Source of the DNA: Caldilineaceae bacterium
GTDB taxonomy: Bacteria > Chloroflexota > Anaerolineae > Caldilineales > Caldilineaceae
Direction: 5' to 3'
Assembly: GCA_022827195.1 (NCBI GenBank)
Contig: JAJDTL010000039.1
Location: 1-64,000, forward strand
Length of the DNA: 64,000 nt
This document shows positions 1 through 8,635 of the stretch, in pieces (position 1 is the first letter of the stretch; every line of letters begins with the position of its first letter). Both the position numbers and the translations under genes were made by a program. Under the pieces are notes generated by a model. It saw nothing but the letters and a program-made list of their open reading frames with translations, did not search any database and was not told where the DNA came from.

Positions 1-1
1 C

Positions 2-202
2 TCCGGACGCGGCTATATCGGCGCCAACCCCGAAAAACTCAAAATCGTCGGCGACGCACTTGCCACCGAAGAGTTCGGCTTCATCTTCACACCGGGCAGC
101 TCGTGGACCCAACCCTTCAATGCCGCCATCGCCAGCATGAAAGCCGACGGATACGACCAGTACCTGAACGTGAAGTGGTTCTTCCTGTACGACCCGAACT
201 GA
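2..202 (+). CDS. Amino-acid ABC transporter substrate-binding protein, C-terminal fragment
   Basis: The reading frame is open from the left edge of the window to a TGA at 200-202, so only the last 66 residues are present. The fragment contains the pattern GYIGANPEKL and ends in a Trp/Phe-rich tail, which fits the last lobe of a family 3 solute-binding protein (extracytoplasmic capture of polar amino acids). The main support is the next gene, a polar amino-acid permease on the same strand 158 bases downstream. The ligand cannot be predicted from this piece. Confidence 0.6.
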   Translation, partial: SGRGYIGANPEKLKIVGDALATEEFGFIFTPGSSWTQPFNAAIASMKADGYDQYLNVKWFFLYDPN

Positions 203-360
203 CCCGAGAGCGGGTGCAGCGAGATAGGATGCGGCCGGCGCGCCATTAGGCCGCTCCTTTCTCGCGCCCGAACAGGAGCTTACCCCCCGGCGCGGCAGCC
301 AGCCCCCCAACCGCCGGTCCGAGTTGCCGCGAGTTCCACCGCTGAGACAAGGACACCACG

Positions 361-1215
361 ATTCGCAGCGCCCGCCGCCGTTCGCCCGCCGACCTCTTCG
401 CGCGCCTGCCCTACTGGCTGCTGGCGGCCCTGCTTCTGGGCGTGCTTCTCCTCTGGACGCTGCTGGCCGACGCCGACTACAACCTGATCTTCAACGCGGT
501 CTCGAAAGGCGTCGGCATAACGCTGTACGTCTGTCTGTTCGCCTACGCACTGGCGCTGGCAGTCGGCCTCGTATTCGGCCTCGCACGCGTCGCGCGCACC
601 CGCGTGCTCTATGAGGTCGCCTCCTTTTACGTAGAGATTATTCGCGGCATCCCGATGCTGGTGATCCTCTTCTACATAGCCTTCGTGGGCGCGCCGGGGC
701 TCGCCGACCTAATTGTCTGGATCGGTCAGCAACTGCAAACCTTAGGACTACACGAAGTTGGAAGACCCATTGCCCAGTTCAGTATCCGCCAACTCTCCTT
801 CACCAGCCGCGCAATCCTGGCGCTCGTCATCGGCTACAGCGCCTTTATCGCCGAAATCTTCCGCGCCGGTATCGAGAGTGTGGAACAGGGACAGATGGAG
901 GCCGCGCTCAGCCTGGGGATGCGGAGAGGCCAGGCAATGCGCTACGTCATTCTGCCGCAGGCCGTTCGGCGTGTCCTGCCCCCATTGGGCAACGACTTCA
1001 TCGCTATGCTGAAGGACTCGGCGCTCGTGTCTGTCCTGGGCGTCCAGGACATAACGCAGCTCGGCAGGCTCTACGCTACGAGCACGTTTCGTTTCTTCGA
1101 AACGTACAACGTCGTCGCCTTCCTCTACCTCGTGATGACGATCGGACTCTCACTCCTGGTGCGCTACTGGGAGAAACGCTACCCGGCAAACGAGAGAAAT
1201 GGCCCAGCGCGCTGA
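361..1215 (+). CDS. Polar amino-acid ABC transporter permease (HisM/GlnP type)
   Basis: Inner-membrane permease of an amino-acid importer, 284 residues if it starts at ATT 361. It has about five hydrophobic segments and an EAA-type loop near its C-terminal third ([20 protein letters not shown]), where the ATPase docks. The first GTG, at 442, would cut the first membrane helix in half. The frame is open back to a TGA at 343-345, and an AAGGA at 349-353 stands 7 bases before ATT 361, so a rare ATT start is proposed. It follows a binding-protein fragment. No ATPase gene is adjacent, so the complex must recruit one encoded elsewhere. Confidence 0.85.
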   Translation: MRSARRRSPADLFARLPYWLLAALLLGVLLLWTLLADADYNLIFNAVSKGVGITLYVCLFAYALALAVGLVFGLARVARTRVLYEVASFYVEIIRGIPMLVILFYIAFVGAPGLADLIVWIGQQLQTLGLHEVGRPIAQFSIRQLSFTSRAILALVIGYSAFIAEIFRAGIESVEQGQMEAALSLGMRRGQAMRYVILPQAVRRVLPPLGNDFIAMLKDSALVSVLGVQDITQLGRLYATSTFRFFETYNVVAFLYLVMTIGLSLLVRYWEKRYPANERNGPAR

Positions 1216-1334
1216 CGCCGCGCACCACAACTGTGATGCACGGCGCCATGTCATTCTTCGGGCATATAGGGCGCAGCACTCGCTACGGTCCGCCGCGGAC
1301 GGCAGGACCGAATCGGGAACAACTGGGAGGTCGG

Positions 1335-1724
1335 CTAGTCTCTGCCGACCTGGTGCTCCTCGATGTCTATGTCCCCTTCGTATGTCAGGGCCTCGTTACC
1401 CTCTTCGCCCGTGCTGATGCGGATGATGTTTTCCACCGGGGAGATAAAGATCGCGCCGTCCCCTTGCGTCCCGGTTACGGCATTACTCCGGATGGCCTCC
1501 ACAACCTCCTCAACCTGCTCATCCCCAACCACAAGATTGACCTGGATACGCGGCAGCGTATCGACGATGTAGGTCGCATGCCGTCCGGCCAGCTTGATGC
1601 CGCTCTGGCGCCCATGTCCCTGGACCTCGACCGTATCGATAGCGGGGACGCCGATCTGGATCAAGGCCATTCTGACACTGTCCAGCTTCTCATGTCGGAT
1701 ATAAGCTTCGATCTTCTTTAACAC
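1335..1724 (-). CDS. glnK: Nitrogen regulatory protein PII (GlnB/GlnK family)
   Basis: Cytoplasmic trimeric signal protein that senses 2-oxoglutarate and ATP/ADP and blocks Amt channels or tunes other nitrogen enzymes. At 129 residues it is slightly longer than the usual 112. It has the KKIEAYIR start, the T-loop with GRHATY, whose Tyr52 aligns with the uridylylated Tyr51 of E. coli GlnB, the B-loop TGTQGDGAIF and the C-terminal RISTGE. It starts at GTG 1724, preceded by AGGAG and GAGG. It lies downstream of amt on the same strand, separated by a decayed PII copy. The linkage to amt favours the name glnK over glnB. Confidence 0.93.
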   Translation of the reverse strand: MLKKIEAYIRHEKLDSVRMALIQIGVPAIDTVEVQGHGRQSGIKLAGRHATYIVDTLPRIQVNLVVGDEQVEEVVEAIRSNAVTGTQGDGAIFISPVENIIRISTGEEGNEALTYEGDIDIEEHQVGRD

Positions 1725-1799
1725 CGCCTCTTCTCCTGTCTGCTAAAATGGTCCTGCCATAAGCAAGCCTGTCTCCAGTCCGTTCACTCGTCACTTCCC

Positions 1800-2191
1800 T
1801 TAATTATCTCCAGGCAAAAGGCGAGCAGATCGCTGAAATTGGGAGGGCGGAGAGATTTCACACTGAACGTCAATTGCGTCTTCTAATCGTCTTGCGACTT
1901 CCCCGCCTGCCCCGATGCGGAATGTGCGCTCAACGGGACATTGGCAGAGTGCGCCGCCTAGCTGCACACCCGTGGCAGACCCCGGCCGAATGGCCCCCGA
2001 AACGACCGTCAAATCAACACATGGTAGCATATCGGCCGTCCGAGCCTTGTGCCGCCGCGCCGTCTGAAGCCTGTCCGGCGGCCATTTCCCGGCACTCCTA
2101 CCGTACGGATAGCCGGGACTCCAAACCGGTGCAACGCCTTTCGCACATCCTCCACCTGTTCCTGCCTGGCATCCACTTCGATTGTCCGGAC
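1800..2191 (-). pseudogene. Decayed second PII gene (glnK-like remnant)
   Basis: Read on the minus strand, two frames together align along the intact PII gene next door. The first frame gives a PII N-terminus (IEVDARQEQVEDVRKAL, then GVPAIRTVGVPGNGRRTGF). From about 2055 the other frame continues with RHKARTADMLPCVDLTVV, matching RHATYIVDTLPRIQVNLVV of the intact copy. It then jumps over about 8 residues to AIRPGSATG and VERTFRIG. Visible lesions are GTC where the start should be (a GAGGAGG-like SD still precedes it), a single-base frameshift at a GCCGCC run near 2054-2060, the 8-codon deletion, and loss of the T-loop Tyr. It lies between amt and the intact glnK. Confidence 0.8.
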
Positions 2192-2294
2192 AGCCGCCCC
2201 CTCCTCGCCCTTGAACGAGGAGGCGCTGCCCGGCTTCTCGGGGAGACGTGAAGCCATCCAGCTGGAATGGCCTACGCCCATGGCTTCGGCGCTA

Positions 2295-2450
2295 CTCAGA
2301 TTTCTCTGGCTCTTCTGACTCTCCAGACCCTTCAGGCTCCTCGGCTGCCTCAGCATCCCCGGTCTCCGCACTTTCCTCTTCTGCCTCGGAGGGTTCTAAC
2401 GACTCGGAATCCTCACCATACTCAGCCGTCTCATACCGGGACCTCGCTAG
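2295..2450 (-). other. In-frame acidic extension behind the amt stop codon
   Basis: Directly after the amt TGA (2451-2453) the same frame stays open for 52 codons to a TAG at 2292-2294. The encoded residues are strongly biased: 19 Glu, with Ser, Ala, Gly and Pro making up most of the rest, like a disordered acidic tail. The stop context reads TGA C. UGAC is known from E. coli work as a weak termination signal. Either amt once carried this tail and lost it to a nonsense mutation, or some readthrough occurs. Sequence alone cannot decide. Confidence 0.6.
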
Positions 2451-3656
2451 TCACGCATAGGCGCGCTCGCCGTGCTCGCTGATGTCCAACCCGATCTCCT
2501 CTTCCTGTTCGCTGACCGCCAGACCCCAAACCGCATCCAGGATCTTCGTCAAAGCGAAGGTGATGATGACCGAGTAGACAATCGTAACAACCACAGTAAT
2601 CAGCTGGATGCCGAACTGCGCGGCGTTTCCGTAGAAAAGGCCGTCAACCCCGCCGACTGCTGCCGTGGCAAACAGACCAGTCGCGAGCGCGCCCCAGGCA
2701 CCCGCCATGCCGTGACACGCCCACACGTCGAGGCTCTCATCCAGGCCGCGCCGCTCGCGGAAATCGATGCTATAGTAACTGACCGGAGCCGCAATCGCGC
2801 CAATCAACAGCGCCGACATCGTGTTGACGAAACCGGCTGCCGGTGTGATGGCAACCAGGCCGACAACCGCGCCCGTCACGATGCCCAGCACGCTTGGCTT
2901 GTTGTCCCGCCAGGAGAGGAACATCCAGACCACCGCGGCCGCGGCCGCTGCCGTGTTGGTGTTGAGCAGCGCCTGCACCGCCAGTCCGTCAGCCGCAAGC
3001 GCGCTGCCGCCGTTGAAGCCGAACCAGCCGACCCACAGCAGACCCGCCCCCAAGACCGTAAACGCGATATTATGCGGCTCGATTGCGATCTGACCGAAAC
3101 CCTTGCGCTTGCGGATCGCCATCGAAAATGCCAGCGCCGAGAAGCCGGCCGTAATGTGCACGACCGTTCCGCCGGCAAAGTCGAGCGCCCCCCACTGCGA
3201 GAAGATGCCGCCGCCCCAAGCCCAATGGCACACCGGGTCGTAAACGAGTGTGGCCCACAGGAGAGTGAAGACGAGGTAGACCTTGAAGCGGATCCGTTCC
3301 ACGAAAGTGCCGGAGATTAGCGCAGGCGTGATGATGGCGAATGTCATCTGAAAAGCCACAAAGAGCAGCTTGGGAATCGACCCTTCCACATCCTCCAATC
3401 CGATCCCCGACAGCCCCAGGTAGTTGAGGCCGCCGACAAGGCCCGCAACGCTTTCGCCGAACGCCAGGCTGTACCCGATGATGACCCACTGTATGCTGAT
3501 GAGGCCAATCGTGATGAAACTCAGGTTGAGCGTGGAGAGGATGTTCTTCCGGCGCACCATTCCGCCGTAAAAGAAGCCCAGCGCCGGGGTCATCATCAGC
3601 ACCAGTGCGGTGGCGACGATGATCCAGGCAGTATCTCCAGAGTTGATGCCTTCCAT
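2451..3656 (-). CDS. amt: Ammonium transporter Amt
   Basis: Membrane channel for ammonium uptake, 401 residues with about eleven hydrophobic segments, the normal Amt length. The two pore histidines are visible in the contexts TVVHITAGFSALAF and DVWACHGMAGAWG, and the N-terminus has the usual LMMTPALGFFYGGMVRRKN. AGGAGG lies 10 bases before the ATG. The soluble C-terminal tail ends at GERAYA, but the frame continues after the stop (see 2295-2450). Downstream genes are a PII remnant and an intact PII, the classic amt-glnK arrangement in which PII plugs the channel when ammonium is plentiful. Confidence 0.95.
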   Translation of the reverse strand: MEGINSGDTAWIIVATALVLMMTPALGFFYGGMVRRKNILSTLNLSFITIGLISIQWVIIGYSLAFGESVAGLVGGLNYLGLSGIGLEDVEGSIPKLLFVAFQMTFAIITPALISGTFVERIRFKVYLVFTLLWATLVYDPVCHWAWGGGIFSQWGALDFAGGTVVHITAGFSALAFSMAIRKRKGFGQIAIEPHNIAFTVLGAGLLWVGWFGFNGGSALAADGLAVQALLNTNTAAAAAAVVWMFLSWRDNKPSVLGIVTGAVVGLVAITPAAGFVNTMSALLIGAIAAPVSYYSIDFRERRGLDESLDVWACHGMAGAWGALATGLFATAAVGGVDGLFYGNAAQFGIQLITVVVTIVYSVIITFALTKILDAVWGLAVSEQEEEIGLDISEHGERAYA

Positions 3657-3802
3657 ATACCTGTTCCCTCCTGTCGCAGGCGAAAGCTGCTATCGAATAC
3701 AATTGTGGGGTATTTGCGATGGACGGAACCCTCGCCGGGACGTCCGACGCTTGACAAAGTATGATCGCTGAATCAGAGCCGAAAATCCTATAGGCACTAT
3801 GT

Positions 3803-3830
3803 ACAATAGGGGCCCGGTTTCTTTTGTAAA
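3803..3830 (-). promoter_or_regulatory. Probable sigma-70 promoter for amt
   Basis: Reading the minus strand, TTTACA (complement of 3825-3830) is followed after 16 bases by TATTGT (complement of 3803-3808), about 145 bases upstream of the amt start. The match is fair, not strong. A sigma-54 type promoter, common for amt elsewhere, was not seen. With the opposite pdxS promoter, this accounts for the 405-base divergent gap 3657-4061. Confidence 0.4.
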
Positions 3831-3917
3831 TATTGCACAACTTGGAGGAGACGGTCAACGACATGCCCCACCAATTGTAACCCTTCTGCGCGGCTTTCCA
3901 CCGCCGGGAGTGCGAAG

Positions 3918-3947
3918 TTGTCAGATCGGGGCACCATTGACTACAAT
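3918..3947 (+). promoter_or_regulatory. Sigma-70 promoter for pdxS
   Basis: TTGTCA at 3918-3923 and TACAAT at 3942-3947 are separated by 18 bases, each matching five of six consensus positions. They face pdxS, whose start lies about 115 bases downstream. Confidence 0.55.
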
Positions 3948-4061
3948 AGCAGCAATCTGCATCGAGCGCAAGGAGGTCTGAACTGGCCTTTGCGTGCCGA
4001 AACCCTCTCTTGCCGGGCAGGAGACGACATTGCCAGGTTCTGGCATCCAAGGAGGCGACGC

Positions 4062-4979
4062 ATGAGCACAACGAACGGTCAACAGAGAGATGGACAGGTG
4101 GAACGGGGCACTTTTGCGGTCAAGGCCGGACTGGCGCAGATGCTGAAGGGCGGCGTCATTATGGATGTCGTCACAGCCGATCAGGCCCGCATCGCCGAGG
4201 AGGCAGGCGCCTGCGCGGTCATGGCGCTCGAACGCGTCCCGGCCGACATTCGCAAGGACGGCGGCGTCGCCCGCATGAGCGACCCCCGCCTGATCAAAGA
4301 GATCATGGCCTCAGTCACCATTCCGGTCATGGCCAAGGTGCGCATCGGCCACTTCGTCGAAGCACAGATCATCGAAGCTCTCGGCGTCGACTATATCGAC
4401 GAAAGCGAGGTCCTGACCCCCGCCGACGAAAGCCATCACATCAACAAGCACAGCTTCACCATCCCCTTCGTTTGCGGCTGCCGCAACCTGGGCGAGGCGC
4501 TGCGCCGCGTTGCCGAAGGCGCAGCCATGATCCGCACCAAGGGCGAGGCCGGCACCGGCGACGTCGTCGAAGCGGTACGCCACGCACGAGCCGTCAACGG
4601 CGCCATCCGCCGCATCAACTGCATGGACGCCGACGAGCTCTTCACCTATGCCAAGGACATTCAGGCCCCCTATGAACTGGTGAAGCAGACCGCCGAGCTG
4701 AACCGCCTGCCGGTCGTGAACTTTGCCGCCGGCGGTGTCGCCACGCCGGCCGACGCCGCGCTGATGATGCAGCTGGGCGTCGACGGCGTCTTCGTCGGCT
4801 CAGGAATCTTCAAGAGCGACGACCCCGCCAAACGCGCCCACGCCATCGTCCAGGCCGTTACCCACTACAACGACCCGCACATCCTCGCCGAAGTGAGCGA
4901 AAACCTGGGCGCGCCAATGGTCGGCATCAGCGTCAACGAGTTGCCGGAAGAGGAAAAGATGGCCGAACGCGGTTGGTAG
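4062..4979 (+). CDS. pdxS: Pyridoxal 5'-phosphate synthase, synthase subunit PdxS
   Basis: Makes pyridoxal 5'-phosphate from ribose 5-phosphate, glyceraldehyde 3-phosphate and ammonia supplied by PdxT (DXP-independent route). The 305 residues form one (beta/alpha)8 barrel. The catalytic lysine contexts [14 protein letters not shown] and [11 protein letters not shown] and the phosphate-binding [16 protein letters not shown] are visible. The frame is open further upstream, but ATG 4062 is chosen because AAGGAGG (4049-4055) stands 6 bases before it. pdxT follows after 251 bases on the same strand. Confidence 0.97.
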   Translation: MSTTNGQQRDGQVERGTFAVKAGLAQMLKGGVIMDVVTADQARIAEEAGACAVMALERVPADIRKDGGVARMSDPRLIKEIMASVTIPVMAKVRIGHFVEAQIIEALGVDYIDESEVLTPADESHHINKHSFTIPFVCGCRNLGEALRRVAEGAAMIRTKGEAGTGDVVEAVRHARAVNGAIRRINCMDADELFTYAKDIQAPYELVKQTAELNRLPVVNFAAGGVATPADAALMMQLGVDGVFVGSGIFKSDDPAKRAHAIVQAVTHYNDPHILAEVSENLGAPMVGISVNELPEEEKMAERGW

Positions 4980-5015
4980 CGGGCCTTCCGTCGACACACT
5001 ATCGAGCACGAACAC

Positions 5016-5059
5016 GGCGGCGGCAGGAGAGATTGTCGAACCTGTCGCCGCCCAGTTTT
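5016..5059 (+). terminator. Hairpin with T-run between pdxS and pdxT
   Basis: A 12-base-pair stem (5016-5027 with 5041-5052, one G-U pair) closes a 13-base loop and is followed by CAG and four T. It probably ends or attenuates transcription after pdxS, so pdxT may be expressed at a lower level or from its own promoter. Confidence 0.55.
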
Positions 5060-5230
5060 CCCAACTCAAGAGAGTAGTCGGATCACGCTGAACATGACGG
5101 CAAGCAGTGCCTGACTGTTGCCAAAGTTTCCCTCCATTTCTCCCAGAGCAGCGGTCCCCATTCTCTCGCCTTTCCCAACACATGAATTGCGGTGATTGAT
5201 GCACAGTCGTGACGATGCCCTGGGTGCGCC

Positions 5231-5857
5231 ATGAGTGAAGCTCACATTGGCGTGCTCGCGCTGCAAGGCGCGTTTCGCGAGCACATCAACATGCTGGCGC
5301 AGCTTGGCGTCAACGCCGTCGAAGTTCGCTTGGCAGAGCAGCTGGACGGGCTGGACGGACTGATCATACCTGGTGGCGAAAGCACCAGCATGGGGCTGGT
5401 CGCCGAACGCTGGGGGCTGGTCAAGCCGCTGCAAAACTGGGTGCACGCCGGCAGGCCGACCTGGGGTACCTGCGCCGGCATGATCCTGTTGGCGGACAGT
5501 GCCGCCGGCCAGAAACTGGGCGGCCAGGCGCTGATCGGCGGCCTGAACGTAACCGTCAACCGCAACTACTTCGGGCGCCAGGTCGACAGCTTCGAAGCGG
5601 AGCTGAATGTGCCTGCGCTGGGAAGTGACCCCTTTCATGCCGTTTTCATCCGCGCCCCCGCAATCACCGCGGTCTCCGCCGGTGTGCAGACGCTGGCAAC
5701 CGTACCGTCCGCAGAAGAGGGAAACGAAGAGGTGATCGCCGCCGTGCGCAAGGGCGCGATCCTGGCGACCGCCTTCCACCCCGAACTGACAGACGACCTC
5801 CGCTGGCACCGTCTTTTTCTGCAGATCGTAGAAGAATTCAGGGCGTGCACCGCCTGA
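5231..5857 (+). CDS. pdxT: Pyridoxal 5'-phosphate synthase, glutaminase subunit PdxT
   Basis: Class I glutamine amidotransferase that hydrolyses glutamine and passes ammonia to the PdxS barrel. At 208 residues it is near the family norm of about 190-200. The oxyanion and substrate motif PGGESTSMG, the nucleophile in [11 protein letters not shown] and the His/Glu pair in [10 protein letters not shown] are all present. The Shine-Dalgarno before ATG 5231 is weak. It pairs functionally with pdxS upstream. Confidence 0.96.
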   Translation: MSEAHIGVLALQGAFREHINMLAQLGVNAVEVRLAEQLDGLDGLIIPGGESTSMGLVAERWGLVKPLQNWVHAGRPTWGTCAGMILLADSAAGQKLGGQALIGGLNVTVNRNYFGRQVDSFEAELNVPALGSDPFHAVFIRAPAITAVSAGVQTLATVPSAEEGNEEVIAAVRKGAILATAFHPELTDDLRWHRLFLQIVEEFRACTA

Positions 5858-5932
5858 ACGCAGAGCCGCATCCGCCTCCATCGAAGTTTGCGAAGGACTA
5901 GCCGGATACAAGGCCGGTCCGGCGAAACGAAA

Positions 5933-5972
5933 AGCCCGTGAGAATCGCCATTGTTTCTCACGGGCTCTTATT
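5933..5972. terminator. Bidirectional terminator between pdxT and the DUF4013 gene
   Basis: A 12-base-pair perfect stem (5933-5944 with 5955-5966) and a 10-base loop lie between two convergent genes. CTTATTTG follows on the plus side and TTTCGTTTCG on the minus side, so it can serve both directions. Confidence 0.75.
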
Positions 5973-6006
5973 TGAACTGACTTTCCGGCTGGTAGGCTGG
6001 AAAATC

Positions 6007-7017
6007 CTACTGGCTTTTCGGCTCTTCAGGCGGCGGCTCGTCGTCCGGCCCCTCTTCCTCAACGGACCCTTCTTCCTGCGCCGGGTCCTCTTCTTCTACG
6101 ACTTCCTCCTGCTCTTCCGAAGGCTCAGGTGCTTCCATCGGTTCTGGGCCCACCGCCGGCTCAGTACCAGCGTCTGGCTCGTCATCCTCCGCCGGCTCAT
6201 CCTCCTCCTGCGGATCGTAGACAACGGCCGGCGCTGGCATCCCCGGAGCCGCATCATCCTCAGGCGCGTCCTCCGCGGGCGGCGGCGAGCCGAAATCGCC
6301 GCTGGCAGCTCCGTCGCCGGCAAGGCGCGCCAGCTGGCCGTACAGATGGCTTTGGACATAGTAGGTGACCAGTTGCGAGAGCGGCAAAGTGACCACCAGG
6401 CCGACGACGCACAATATCGTGCCGATGATGCTGCCGACCGTCGTGATGATGACGCTGGCAATGACCGTCAGAATGGCGACAATCACCACGTTGCCTATGT
6501 TGTCGCGCGTCCATTCCCAGATCTCCGAAGCCTGTAGACCTTCAACGACCGACTCGTTGCGGGCGAAGGCAACCGAAAACCCCGGTTGCATCACCGCGTA
6601 CGCAATGCCAAACAGAAACGACAGACAGCTCGCGCAAACAAAAATGATCGACCCAATCGATCCACCAGGGTATTCTGGATCGTAGGGAGAGGTTTCGGCC
6701 ACTATTACGCTGATCAGGAATGCAGGAAAGAAGATCAGGATTATCGGCAACGCCCACACAACGTACACACACGCCAACTTTACGCCGCGAACGAGATCGT
6801 CGCCCCACTGATTCCACTCCGGCAGCGCAGGATGCACGTCGTCGCGCACATTCTGCATTAGCCGCACCAGGTAACCAAACAGGATGAAGAAGCCGAGGAC
6901 GCCAATCAACACGAAGGAGAGCAAAGTGCTGACCAGAAGCAACCCCGTGCCGATCGCGGTCTTTTCGACCCAGCGCTCATCCTCTGTAAAATAGGTCAAT
7001 GCACGGCCAATATCCAT
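6007..7017 (-). CDS. DUF4013 membrane protein with long acidic C-terminal tail
   Basis: 336 residues. The first about 235 contain several hydrophobic segments separated by short loops, including the pattern GYLVRLMQNV near residue 50 that is typical of DUF4013 proteins. The last about 100 residues are a disordered-looking Glu/Pro/Asp/Ala-rich tail. AGGAGA stands 7 bases before the ATG. It follows queG on the same strand after 96 bases and may be cotranscribed with it. Members of the family have no established function. The tail suggests protein-protein or cation interactions at the membrane, which is inference. Confidence 0.75.
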   Translation of the reverse strand: MDIGRALTYFTEDERWVEKTAIGTGLLLVSTLLSFVLIGVLGFFILFGYLVRLMQNVRDDVHPALPEWNQWGDDLVRGVKLACVYVVWALPIILIFFPAFLISVIVAETSPYDPEYPGGSIGSIIFVCASCLSFLFGIAYAVMQPGFSVAFARNESVVEGLQASEIWEWTRDNIGNVVIVAILTVIASVIITTVGSIIGTILCVVGLVVTLPLSQLVTYYVQSHLYGQLARLAGDGAASGDFGSPPPAEDAPEDDAAPGMPAPAVVYDPQEEDEPAEDDEPDAGTEPAVGPEPMEAPEPSEEQEEVVEEEDPAQEEGSVEEEGPDDEPPPEEPKSQ

Positions 7018-7113
7018 GAATACTCTCCTTTAACGAATGCCCGGCGCTGCCGTTCAGTGTCGAATCCTTCATCTCAGCTCTGCCAATCTCTACGCTTCTT
7101 TGCGGCCAAAGTT

Positions 7114-8463
7114 TCAGATATCCCCGCCCAGCGCAAGCGCAGCCTCTTCGCGCACCCACGTGTCCTGCTCGCGGGCGAGCAGCGTCCGCAGACAGGAGAC
7201 AGCGCGCTCATCCTTGTGACGGCGCACAAGCCGGCCCAGTGCCCAGGCCGCGTGACCGCGCGCCAGCGGAGAACTGTCCATCGAGGCCCCCTGCAAAGCT
7301 GAGAAGGTCGATGGATCACTCCAGTTGCCCAGGGCCACGCAGACATTGCGCAGCATGCCGGCACGCTTGGCCCGCTTCAGCGGCGACCGCCGCCACCGTT
7401 CGGCAAATGCTCGAGGCTCCAGCCAGTACGGCGTCCCCGGCTCGAAGCCCTCAAGCAGCGGCGGCGCCATACGCTCCAGCCTGGCTTCAAGACCTTTTAG
7501 CAGCGGCGCTCTCGCAGCCAGCCGCTGATTCCAGGGGCAGACCTCCTGGCATACATCGCAGCCGAAAATGCGGTTGCCGAACTTTGGGCGCAGCGGCCGG
7601 GGGATCGGTCGTCGCGACTCGATCGTCCAGTATGAAATACAGCGCAGCGGGTCCAGATGAAACGGACCTACAAAAGCGTCGGTCGGGCAGGCGTCCAGGC
7701 AGCGCGTACACTGGCCGCAAGTCGCCTCCGATCCCGTGCCCGTGTTTGAATCGCTCACCGGCAAATGCCAGCTGCCGTACGCCCCCGACGCAGGCAAACC
7801 TTCGATCACCCCTTCCACGCCGGCGGCCGGCACATTGATCAGGTTGACGACCGGATCCCTCGCCAGCTTCTCGGGCACAAGCAGCGTCGCCAGAAAGAGC
7901 CAGCTGCCGCGCTGCGGGTGAATCGTGCAGCAGTTCTTGCCGGTGAAGCCGAGGCCGGCGCGATGCGCCCAATCCCGCTCCAGCACCGGTCCGGTATCCA
8001 CCAGGCCCTTGCCGAGAGTCTGGCGGCCGGTTCGTGTGCGCACGAAGCCGTCCAGCTCGAAGAGAAGAGGGCGCACGATCTCGTGGTAATCATCGCCCCA
8101 GGCGTAACGGGCGATGACGCCGCGGGACGGGTCGCCCAGGAGCTGAGGCGAAAGGTCTAAACTGTGATAGTCGACACCGAGCACGATGAGCGAGCGGAAC
8201 GGCTCGCCGCCATCCGCCAGGAGAGCAGGGCTCCGCCTCTTGTCCACGTGACGGGACATATATGTCATCTCGCCGGCGCGGCCCAGGCCCAGCCATCTGA
8301 CCAAGAAATCGGCATGGGCCGCCTCTTCGACGGCGGCGATGCGGCAAAAGTCGAAGCCGAGACGGCGCGCTTCCGATTTGATGGCAGCAGTAAGGCAGCG
8401 ATCAGACAAGCCTGTCTCCAGGTTGCGGCAACTCGGTCGGTACCAATCTTCGTCGCATTCCAC
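7114..8463 (-). CDS. queG: Epoxyqueuosine reductase QueG with C-terminal HEAT-like repeats
   Basis: Cobalamin- and iron-sulfur-dependent enzyme that reduces epoxyqueuosine to queuosine in tRNA wobble positions. 449 residues. The two 4Fe-4S cluster motifs are visible as CGQCTRCLDACPT and CDVCQEVCPWN, with the substrate-pocket region ISYWTIESR between them. About 35 extra residues precede the first cluster compared with the E. coli form. The last about 90 residues (HAAWALGRLVRRH, EEAALALGG) look like HEAT repeats, known from other QueG proteins. The exact start is uncertain because the SD is weak and residues before about 20 are not conserved. Confidence 0.93.
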   Translation of the reverse strand: MECDEDWYRPSCRNLETGLSDRCLTAAIKSEARRLGFDFCRIAAVEEAAHADFLVRWLGLGRAGEMTYMSRHVDKRRSPALLADGGEPFRSLIVLGVDYHSLDLSPQLLGDPSRGVIARYAWGDDYHEIVRPLLFELDGFVRTRTGRQTLGKGLVDTGPVLERDWAHRAGLGFTGKNCCTIHPQRGSWLFLATLLVPEKLARDPVVNLINVPAAGVEGVIEGLPASGAYGSWHLPVSDSNTGTGSEATCGQCTRCLDACPTDAFVGPFHLDPLRCISYWTIESRRPIPRPLRPKFGNRIFGCDVCQEVCPWNQRLAARAPLLKGLEARLERMAPPLLEGFEPGTPYWLEPRAFAERWRRSPLKRAKRAGMLRNVCVALGNWSDPSTFSALQGASMDSSPLARGHAAWALGRLVRRHKDERAVSCLRTLLAREQDTWVREEAALALGGDI

Positions 8464-8606
8464 CGGCGTCGCTGCAGTTCAAAGCGGAATCCGTTTGAGC
8501 AGGACAGCCCCATTATAGGGGCAGCCATCAGCAGCTTCAAGAGCCCGGTCGCCCCCCGGTCAACACATCCAAATGTATGCGTTAAATAATTGGATAGGGC
8601 ACAAGT

Positions 8607-8635
8607 TTGGGTATCGCCAGCAATTGTGCTAAACT
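8607..8635 (+). promoter_or_regulatory. Extended -10 promoter for rpsO
   Basis: TTGTGCTAAACT at 8624-8635 holds a TGC-TAAACT extended -10 element, with a weak TTGGGT 17 bases before it at 8607-8612. Nearly the same 12-mer occurs in front of ftsH. The rest of the 319-base gap 8464-8782 shows no gene. Confidence 0.5.

Noticed and set aside
1740..1748. TGCTAAAAT resembling an extended -10 promoter on the plus strand
   Set aside because: No suitable -35 at 16-18 bases and no plus-strand gene follows for more than 2 kb; it lies just upstream of the minus-strand glnK.
3751..3756. Perfect TTGACA in the amt-pdxS gap
   Set aside because: No -10 element lies at the right distance in the plus direction; the pair at 3918/3942 is a better pdxS promoter.
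7736..8160. Overlapping open frames on the plus strand opposite queG
   Set aside because: Antisense shadows of queG; they show no family motifs.
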